Positions 31,868 to 39,500 of a stretch of 64,000 nt of DNA are shown here, piece after piece. A program made the translations under genes and the position numbers. The DNA comes from Desulfovibrio desulfuricans DSM 642. GTDB taxonomy: Bacteria > Desulfobacterota > Desulfovibrionia > Desulfovibrionales > Desulfovibrionaceae. The stretch is taken from assembly GCF_000420465.1 (NCBI RefSeq), contig NZ_ATUZ01000014.1:248001-312000 (forward strand). The letters are read 5' to 3'. A model generated the notes under the pieces. The model was not told the DNA's origin and searched no databases. It worked only from the letters and a program-made list of their open reading frames with translations. Positions within the stretch are counted from its first letter, which is position 1, and each line of letters opens with the position of its first letter.

Positions 31868-33556
31868 GTGAAAGAACGCTGCATCGTCATACCTGCCATC
31901 AAGAAAAATGCCGTCATTCCTGACCAGCTTGTTAAAAAACTGGCCGGGGTTACGCTTGTGGAACGGGCCGTCAATACCGCGCGCGGCGTCTTGCCCGGCG
32001 ATGATATTGTTGTGCTGACCGACAGCCAGGAGATTGCGCTCATCTGCGAACGTGCGGGCGTGCGGCACCACTGGAACAAGGACCTGCGGTTCACCAGCCT
32101 TGATATCGTTACCGAAATGCGCGGGCTGCTGACAGAGCTTGCGCGGGAATACGAGCACTGCATGATTTTGCGCGCCTCCTGCCCGCTGCTCACATGGGTG
32201 GACGTGGAAGACGCCTGGAAGCGCTTTCGCGAGGCGCAGGCCGATAGCCTGGTGACGGTCAAGAGCATGCGCCAGCGCATCTGGAATGTGCAGGGCGAAG
32301 GGCTTGAGAGCCTGCTGGACGAAGACGCCGGGCACGACAGCGAAAAAATGCTGGTGGTGGAAAGCCGCGCGCTGATCATTTTGCGGCTTTCACTGCTGGA
32401 CAAGGCCAACGGCCACACGCTGGGGCGCGGCAAGATAGTGCCGTATTTTCTCAACGACAGGGCCATTGAAATTCAGGGCTATCAGGACTGGTGGATCTGC
32501 GAGCACCTTTTGCAGCGGCGGCATGTGGTCTTTGTGGTGGCTGGCTGGCCCGCCATCGGCATGGGGCATGTGTTCCGCGCGCTGATGCTGGCGCACGAGA
32601 TCACCAATCACAAGATCAGCTTTGTCTGCACGCGCGAGAGCGAGCTGGCGGTGGAAAGCATAGCCCGCAAAGACTACAAGATCGTACGCCAGGGCAACGA
32701 GGAGCTGGCAGACACCGTGCTGCGCATGCGGCCCGACCTTGTGGTCAACGATATTCTGAACACCACGGCGGCCTATATGGCGCGCCTGACCACGGCTGGC
32801 GTGCGCTGCGTCAATTTTGAGGATGAAGGCCCCGGTGCAGACTGGGCGCGGCTGGTGGTCAATGCCCTGTACGAAGACAGGGACAGCAACGAGCGCCTGC
32901 GCTACGGGCCGGATTATTTCTGCCTGAGGGATGAATTTCTGGGTGCAGCGCGCAATCCCTTCCGCCCTGAACTCAGGACAGTACTCATCACCTTTGGCGG
33001 CACGGATCTCAACGACTGCTCGCGCCGGGTGCTGGACATCATCGAACCCATCTGCCGGGCCTACGGCATCCGCATCCGCCTTGTGGCAGGGCCGGGCTAT
33101 GCCCACAAGGACGCCATGGAGGCGCATCTGGCACAGCTGGATAACCCGCTGGTGGAATTTACCTGGGCCACCAACGTCATGAGCCGCATGATGGAAGGGG
33201 CCGACCTTGCCATCTGCTCCGCAGGACGCACGGTGTACGAGCTGGCCCACATGCGTATTCCCTCAATGGTGCTGGCCCACCACGAGCGCGAGGCGCGCCA
33301 CACCTTTGCCCGCCCCCGCAACGGCTTTGCCTTTGTGGGCATCATGGACAGGGTCAGCGATGCCAAAATTCGCAATGTTTTTCTGGCCATGCTCAAGAAT
33401 CCCCGGCGCAAACGCTTTTGGGATCGCCAGAACGCCCTTAATTTTACGGTCAACAAGGGGCGTGTTGTAGCCCTTATGCAGAATATCCTGCAGGAAGGCG
33501 CAGCCACCCCGCAGGCGGAGGAAGATGCCGCCTCCGCAGAACCGCAGCAAGCGTAA
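31868..33556 (+). CDS. Fused CMP-sugar cytidylyltransferase-like/PseG-like protein
   Basis: 562 residues from a GTG; the frame is open to 31784. Residues 1-217 look like a NeuA/PseF-type cytidylyltransferase (I-V-I-P-A-I-K-K-N, T-D-S-Q-E-I, L-R-A-S-C-P-L-L), although the usual A-R-G-G-S-K loop reads A-I-K-K-N, so nucleotide binding may be altered. Residues 219-545 resemble PseG nucleotide-sugar hydrolase/GT-B, with G-M-G-H-V-F-R holding the catalytic-type His234 and T-F-G-G-T-D, S-A-G-R-T-V-Y-E near the C-terminus. It lies between an aminotransferase and an SpsF-like gene, suggesting activation of an acidic amino sugar. Exact activities are uncertain. Confidence 0.8.
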   Translation: MKERCIVIPAIKKNAVIPDQLVKKLAGVTLVERAVNTARGVLPGDDIVVLTDSQEIALICERAGVRHHWNKDLRFTSLDIVTEMRGLLTELAREYEHCMILRASCPLLTWVDVEDAWKRFREAQADSLVTVKSMRQRIWNVQGEGLESLLDEDAGHDSEKMLVVESRALIILRLSLLDKANGHTLGRGKIVPYFLNDRAIEIQGYQDWWICEHLLQRRHVVFVVAGWPAIGMGHVFRALMLAHEITNHKISFVCTRESELAVESIARKDYKIVRQGNEELADTVLRMRPDLVVNDILNTTAAYMARLTTAGVRCVNFEDEGPGADWARLVVNALYEDRDSNERLRYGPDYFCLRDEFLGAARNPFRPELRTVLITFGGTDLNDCSRRVLDIIEPICRAYGIRIRLVAGPGYAHKDAMEAHLAQLDNPLVEFTWATNVMSRMMEGADLAICSAGRTVYELAHMRIPSMVLAHHEREARHTFARPRNGFAFVGIMDRVSDAKIRNVFLAMLKNPRRKRFWDRQNALNFTVNKGRVVALMQNILQEGAATPQAEEDAASAEPQQA

Positions 33557-33578
33557 CCTGCTCCACAAAGGAACACCC

Positions 33579-34265
33579 ATGCGCAAGACCGGCAAGGTTA
33601 TAGCCATTGTTCAGGCCCGCCTCGGCTCCACGCGGCTCCCCATGAAATCACTGCTCTGTCTGCGCGATGTGCCCGTTATCGACTGGGTAACGCGGCGGCT
33701 GGCGCAGGCGGCAAAACTGGACGGCATCATGGTGGCCGTGCCGGATACGTCCCTTGACCGTGTGCTCGTGGAGCATCTGCAAAGGCGCGGCGTGCCCTGC
33801 GTTGCCGGTTCGGAGGACGATGTGCTGGCGCGGTTCTGCCTTGCGGCCCGCACGGCGGATGCCGGGCGCGTGGTGCGCGTGTGCGCCGATAATCCGCTCA
33901 TCTGGGCCGGGGCCATTGACCGGCTCGTGGATTTTTATGAGCAGGGCGGCTGGGACTATGCCTATAACCATATTCCGCGCAACAACCTCTGGCCCGACGG
34001 CCTTGGTGCGGAAATCCTCTCGCGCGAACTGCTGGAAGAACTGGACGCCAAGGCCGTCCAGACTTCGCAGCGTGAGCACTGCCTCAACTACATCTGGGAC
34101 AATGCCGCCAGCTTTAAAATAGGCACGTTTGACCCGGAAGAAGACTGGCTGCGCCGCCCCGAACTCAAGCTGGATATGGACAGGTCTGATGACTTTTGCC
34201 GTCTGGCGCTCAAGCCCATCCACCCCGACATGGACGCAAGGGATATTGTGCGCGTGTTTGGCTAG
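33579..34265 (+). CDS. SpsF-like cytidylyltransferase
   Basis: 228 residues with AAAGGA upstream. It begins I-A-I-V-Q-A-R-L-G-S-T-R-L-P-M-K-S-L, the nucleotide-binding signature of the SpsF/KdsB/NeuA superfamily. D-N-P-L-I and the middle D-Y-A-Y-N-H are further family features. It is 22 bases after the fused NeuA/PseG gene and ends the cluster. It may be the working cytidylyltransferase if the fused domain is degenerate. SpsF-like proteins occur in surface polysaccharide and pseudaminic/legionaminic-type clusters. Confidence 0.85.
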   Translation: MRKTGKVIAIVQARLGSTRLPMKSLLCLRDVPVIDWVTRRLAQAAKLDGIMVAVPDTSLDRVLVEHLQRRGVPCVAGSEDDVLARFCLAARTADAGRVVRVCADNPLIWAGAIDRLVDFYEQGGWDYAYNHIPRNNLWPDGLGAEILSRELLEELDAKAVQTSQREHCLNYIWDNAASFKIGTFDPEEDWLRRPELKLDMDRSDDFCRLALKPIHPDMDARDIVRVFG

Positions 34266-34270
34266 AGTCC

Positions 34271-34406
34271 GTTTCTCAACAATTCTTTTGGCCGGTCACT
34301 GCGTCATCCAGCATTTTTTACTCCAGTCATGGACAGAAATCGTCCACTCCTGTCGTAAATAACACTGTTTTCCTTGTCCTAGGCGCAAAATCTTTTATTG
34401 AGAAAC
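34271..34406. repeat. Element-like segment with imperfect terminal inverted repeats
   Basis: GTTTCTCAA at the left end and TTGAGAAAC at the right end form inverted ends, with weaker matching continuing inwards for about 22 bases. The segment is about 136 bases, AT-richer than its surroundings, with no coding capacity. It may be a MITE or the residue of an insertion sequence; no target duplication was identified. Confidence 0.35.
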
Positions 34407-34438
34407 AGCCCCTAGTTTGGTTCAGGGATGCATGCTCA

Positions 34439-34497
34439 GGTCCCCAAGGTGTTTTTTAGCCCGTAATGCGGGCTGAGGGACGCCTTGGGGACCTTTT
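34439..34497. terminator. Nested hairpin terminator between the sugar cluster and cls
   Basis: Outer arms GGTCCCCAAGG/CCTTGGGGACC enclose an inner AGCCCG/CGGGCT hairpin and are followed by TTTT on the plus strand. It can end the sugar cluster and probably also cls from the other side. Confidence 0.75.
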
Positions 34498-34506
34498 GCA
34501 TGGTTG

Positions 34507-35922
34507 TTACAGATAGGGTGAAAATATCCAGCAGGCGGCATTGCGCAGCTTTACGGGCAGGGGCAGGGCGGCAAGGTAATCTCTGGTGATTTCGCGTCCC
34601 GTGATGATGGCCCTGTCTATGTGGGCGGTAATCTGGTCGTGCACGTCCGGGTTGAACACTTCCATGTTCAGCTCAAAGTTCAGGCGCAGGCTGCGTGCGT
34701 CCAGATTGGCCGAACCTATCTGTGAATAGTAGCCGTCCACGGCCAGCAGCTTGGTGTGGGCAAAGGGGGGCTGCTGGTACCATACGCGTACGCCAGCTTC
34801 CAGCAGGGTGGGCAGCAGGCGGTACTGCGCCCAGTGCACGTAGAAGAGATTGTTTTTTTCAGGCAGCACAACGCGCACGTCCACACCGCGCTGCCCTGCG
34901 GAGCGCAGTGCGGAAACCAGCCCGTGCGAGGGCAGAAAGTAGGGCGTCATGATGCGCACGGAGCGCCGGGCCGCATTGATGACGGCGCAGTAGATGTCGT
35001 TGAGGATATCCGCCTCGGAGCCGGGGCCGTCCATGATGATGCGGCAGCGGCTTTCGCCGCGCGGCAGGGTGGTGGTTGGCGGCAGGGGAGTATAGTTATT
35101 GGTGCAGAAACCCCAGTTGAGCAAAAATGCGCGGCGCAACTGGTCCACAATTGGGCCTTCGCACTGAAAGTGCATGTCCTGCACATACCTGGTCTTGCCA
35201 GCGGCGATATTGTCGTCCGCTATGTTCATACCTCCGGTAAACGCCACGGTGTCGCACACCAGCATTTTGCGGTGGTTGCGCAGGTTGATGCTGAAATTGG
35301 GCGGAAACAGGCGCGGCGGCATGAACAGGGCCACGCGCACCCCGCGTTTGGCAAGCTTTTTCCACGGCTTGCGCAGGGAATAGAGCATGCCGATGCCGTC
35401 CACCAGCAGGCGGGCGTCCACGCCGCGCTCCGCAGCACGGGCCAGGGCCTCGCCAAAGGCCGTTGCAACCTGGCCTGCGTTGAAAATATAGGTGCAGAGA
35501 AAAACGTGATCCTTGGCATTGTCTATGGCAGCAAGCATGGCCGGGTAGGCCTGATCGCCGTTGCGCAAAGGAGTGACGGCATTGCCGGTGCTCAGGTGCT
35601 GCTCGGTGAGTACACGCCCGATGTGTTCCATGCGGGCTATGCTGTCAGGGATATTTTCCGGGGGAACCTTGGAAAGGGGCGGATGGGCGTAATCCGGCTC
35701 CAGAGGCTGCTGCCGCCGCATGATGCGGCTGGCCCTGCTTTCTGCTCTGCTGATGCCAAAGCAGGCGTACAGAATGGGGCCTACGACAGGCAGAAACAGG
35801 GCCGTGACAGTCCAGCCAAGGGCCGCGCGGGGGTCGTGTTTGGTCAGCAGGGCATGGCAGACGGCAACCCACGAAAGTATGTGGGCGGCCAGGAGGCCCA
35901 GTGTTTCAAAAAATAGCAGCAT
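34507..35922 (-). CDS. cls: Cardiolipin synthase
   Basis: 471 residues. Two N-terminal transmembrane helices (about 5-25 and 35-57) anchor two phospholipase-D-type domains. HKD motifs are H-R-K-M-L-V-C-D (first) and H-T-K-L-L-A-V-D (second), each followed by the G-(G/S)-x-N pattern (F-T-G-G-M-N, I-G-S-A-N-L-D). It condenses phosphatidylglycerol to cardiolipin. GGGAAAAC precedes the ATG. It stands alone, with 148 bases to uspA. Confidence 0.95.
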   Translation of the reverse strand: MLLFFETLGLLAAHILSWVAVCHALLTKHDPRAALGWTVTALFLPVVGPILYACFGISRAESRASRIMRRQQPLEPDYAHPPLSKVPPENIPDSIARMEHIGRVLTEQHLSTGNAVTPLRNGDQAYPAMLAAIDNAKDHVFLCTYIFNAGQVATAFGEALARAAERGVDARLLVDGIGMLYSLRKPWKKLAKRGVRVALFMPPRLFPPNFSINLRNHRKMLVCDTVAFTGGMNIADDNIAAGKTRYVQDMHFQCEGPIVDQLRRAFLLNWGFCTNNYTPLPPTTTLPRGESRCRIIMDGPGSEADILNDIYCAVINAARRSVRIMTPYFLPSHGLVSALRSAGQRGVDVRVVLPEKNNLFYVHWAQYRLLPTLLEAGVRVWYQQPPFAHTKLLAVDGYYSQIGSANLDARSLRLNFELNMEVFNPDVHDQITAHIDRAIITGREITRDYLAALPLPVKLRNAACWIFSPYL

Positions 35923-36070
35923 TGTTTTCCCACAGTGAGAGCGCGTCAGCAGTGGGTGCGCGCGGTTAAAGGCAGGGCGGCGCAGGGCGTCTGCGTACAG
36001 GACGGGCTAAGTAACAGCCAGCCTTTACAAACATTTTGCGCCGCCACAGCCAGCACAGATGGCGCGGTGC

Positions 36071-36493
36071 CTAGCGGCGTATGGCCAGCAGCGGCGTGTC
36101 GGTATTGCGCAGCACACGCTCTGTGATGGAGCCGAGCAGCATGTCTTGCAGCCCGTCGCGTCCGTCAGTGAACATGATTATAAGGTCGGCATTTTCCTCA
36201 TGCGCCACGCGAATGATGGTTTCAGCAGTAGTGCCTTCTTCTACGCGGCAGCGAACAGACCCGGCGGGTTTTTCCATTTCCGCAGCTACAGTGTTCAGCA
36301 GGGTTTGTCCCTTGGCCTTCTGCTCCGCCAGAAGTTCGGCGTGGGCCTCGCCGCCCACGATCTGGGGCAGCGGCTCAAAAATGTGCAGGAGGACAATATC
36401 GCCGCAGGCAAGGTTTTTGGCATGATTCAGGGCAGACTTGGCACGGTTCAGGCCGTTTTTGCCGCTCACAGGAATAAGAATGGTCTTGTACAT
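36071..36493 (-). CDS. Universal stress protein (UspA family)
   Basis: 140 residues, single Usp domain. It starts M-Y-K-T-I-L-I-P-V-S-G and ends with the ATP-binding pattern D-G-R-D-G-L-Q-D-M-L-L-G-S-I-T-E-R-V, which fits G-x2-G-x9-G-S. Proteins of this family are induced by starvation or stress; the specific role is unknown. It follows the large kinase-like gene by 58 bases on the same strand and may be its downstream operon partner. Confidence 0.92.
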   Translation of the reverse strand: MYKTILIPVSGKNGLNRAKSALNHAKNLACGDIVLLHIFEPLPQIVGGEAHAELLAEQKAKGQTLLNTVAAEMEKPAGSVRCRVEEGTTAETIIRVAHEENADLIIMFTDGRDGLQDMLLGSITERVLRNTDTPLLAIRR

Positions 36494-36551
36494 GGCTTCC
36501 CTTGGGTCAAAGGTTATTGCAATGCTGGTTGCGCCTGAGGAACGTGGGCGC

Positions 36552-39500
36552 TCAGCGGCGCGGTGTCAGGCCGATGCGGTTGCGTTCAACCGCCACGGCC
36601 AGCTCGGGCAGCAGGTCGCGCAGTGCGTTCATGTCATTGGCCTTGGCGGCGCGCTCCACACAACGGGCCATACGGGCCAGCACGCGGAAGCCAAAGGCGT
36701 CAGATTCCGTGGCAATGCGGTTGGCCGCATCACCCACCACCGCGCAGCGGCGGTTTTTGAAGCCCTGTTGGGCATCGTCCATGGCGGCATCAAGCCGCGC
36801 CACAAGCTGCGGGATTGTTTGATCCGTTTCACGCGGGGCTGTGGGCTGCACAGGAGCCTGCGGCGCAAATACGGCTGGCTGTGGCTCCGCGGTTCTCTGC
36901 TCCGCAGGGGCCGCACGATAGCTCTCTGCCCCAAGGGCCTGTGCAGGTGCTGTTTCACCGGAGTGACCGCCTTGAGGCGCATGCTGGGCGTTGTCATGCC
37001 CGTTATGGCGTAGCGCCTCTGCTGCTCCTGCAATGAAATTCATAATGGAATTGCCAGGTGCCTTGCCCTTGAGGTGAGCGGCGGAACGCTGGGGTTCCGC
37101 AACTCCGGCAGATGACCCTGCGCGGGGCGTGCCAGCAAGTGCAGGGGACTCGGCCTGCACATCATCCTGACGTGGCATGTCCGCCAGATCCGCCATGAGA
37201 TCAGGCTTGCCGCCAGGCAGAGGCTCGTTGTCAGCCCCAAGGGGGCGGTCGCCAGCGCTGCCCAGCAGTTTGAGAATGAGCCGCCCTGTTGCGGTGCGCG
37301 GCATTTCAACCTGACGGGAACGTCTTTCATCGTCAGCATGACCGGAATCCTGCTTGGAATTCTGGTCGACCGTACCGGAGGCATCATCCTGCCTGGCGGG
37401 CTTGGTCATGGGCATGGGTTCGCCCACCCATTCCCCGGGGTGCGCGAGGCTGGGGCTGACATAGCTTTTTTCTTCTTTGGCGGGCGCAGCAAGCGGGCGA
37501 GTGGCAGATGCCGCAGACAGGGCATCCCGTGCGGAAGTCCGAGTCATGCCTTGCGCCAGACTTTGCACAGGACCTGACGCAGATTGGGGCGCAGCTTGAG
37601 GCGCAGACTTCGCCGCGGGGCTGGCTGTTTTGATGGGGGTGCCAATGGGCATGGGTTCACCCACCCATTCATCCTGAAGGCTGTAGGCATCCCATGCGCC
37701 CTTGCCAGCAGGCGCGGGGACATCAAAGGCTGCGGTGTTGACAGGAGACAGAGTGGCTTCTCCTGCTCGGCCTGTCATGGCCTTGAGAGGGTCGGCGCTT
37801 TCGGCGGCGGGTTGCTCTGCGGGCTGTTCTGCTGGTTCGGACATATCTGGTTCCGAAGGCAGGGAAGCCTCAAGAAATTCTGCCGGGGTAACTGTTTCCC
37901 TGGCCGCAGGGGTTGGGCCGGGGTGCTGTTCTGGCTCAGGCCATTCAGGGGTTTCAAAGCCCTCAGGCGTCTTGTCCGCCGGGGCAGACATTTGTTCCGT
38001 TACTTCTGGAACAGGTGTGGCTGCGGAGGTATCTGTGACGAGTTCCGCCTGTTCCACTGGTGCTGAGGCGGGGTTCTCTTGCTGTGCTGGCGCGCCCTCC
38101 GCATCGGATCCCCGTGCAGGTTCAGGCTCAGGCTCGCTCGCCTGCGGGTCAGCAGGGGTTTCTGCCGCCCACAGCGGGCCTTCAAGGCCAGCCGAGGCCA
38201 TAAATTCAGCGTCAGTGTTGTTCGCCGCCTGCGCGGGTTCCTGCTGCGGGTGCGCCACAGCAGCTTCCTGCGGTTCTTGTGCCGATGGCTCCGGCAAAAT
38301 CTCCGCAATAATTTCCGGCTGCTCTTCCGGCAAGGGGTCTGCATCGTCCTGCATGCTCAGAGGCACTGACTGCGGCGCATCGGGCAAAATATCCAGCGAT
38401 TCAGACTGCTGCGGTGCGGCCTCTTCTTCTACCGGGTCTGCTTTCCTTTCGACCGGGGCAGCACCAGCAGAGTCAGCATCGGCAGGAGCTGGAATAACGG
38501 CGGCAGGTTCCTCCAGGGAAATTTCTGGCGTGTCCGGCATGGCGGCAAGCGCCTGCCCGGCATCCTGCGCGGTGTTCTCGGGAGGCAAAAGATCCGTCAG
38601 TTCAATGGGCGCATCTTCTTCTGCCTGCGGGGAATCTTCCATCATGGGCAGCAGCATGCCAGACTGGTCGGCGGTGCCAAAATTCAGGGATTGCGGGGAA
38701 GACAGCAGCCCGTCATGCGACAGCGGCATTGTCAGCGGCTGAGAATACATGGGTGCGCCAGTGTCCGGCAGGGCATTCTGCAAGGAGGCGTCGTGGCCGA
38801 AGAGATCGGGCAGCTGGTTCTGCTCCGGTGCCTGTATGCTGGGTGCGGCATCAGCCGGTCCGTTCTCGGGTTCGGGCGAGCCGACCTCGTGAACGGGTAG
38901 GGGAATATCCTCTGCCGCAGAGGCAGGGACCGACACTGCTGACACCGCCGGGCCGTGGTCTGTAAATCCGGCTTCGTCCAGCACTTCGCGCAGGGTAGCG
39001 GCAAAGGCCTCCGCATCCACAGGTTCGAGCAGGGCGTGGGTGTAACCCGTGTCTGCCAGCTCATCCCAGCGGGTGTTGTCCTTGGTGACGGCAAGGGCCT
39101 TGAATACGGGTAGCCCGGCTTTGAGGGCTTCGGCCTCAAAGCGGCCCAGAGCATCCGCCTCTGTGGGGCCGTCGTGGGGGTACTGGGCCACGAGCATGAG
39201 AGCGGGGGCCTCGCGATTGCATTCCAGCGCTTCGCGCATGCTGCGGGCCTGGGTGCTGTTGCAGCCAAGGGTGGTTATCATGTGGGCCAGCGCCTGACGG
39301 TCAACGGCGCTTTCGGCCACCACGGTAATGGTGGGCGCGCGCTGTGGTTCCGGCGCAGCTTCTGTTCCGGTTTCGTTCTCCAGCGGCTTCAGGCGCAGGG
39401 TAAAGGCAATGGATGTTCCCTGGGGCCCGCATTCCACATTGAGGTACCCGCTGTTGGAACCGGCCAGTTCCCATGCGCGGGTGAGCGCCAGCGATGATCT

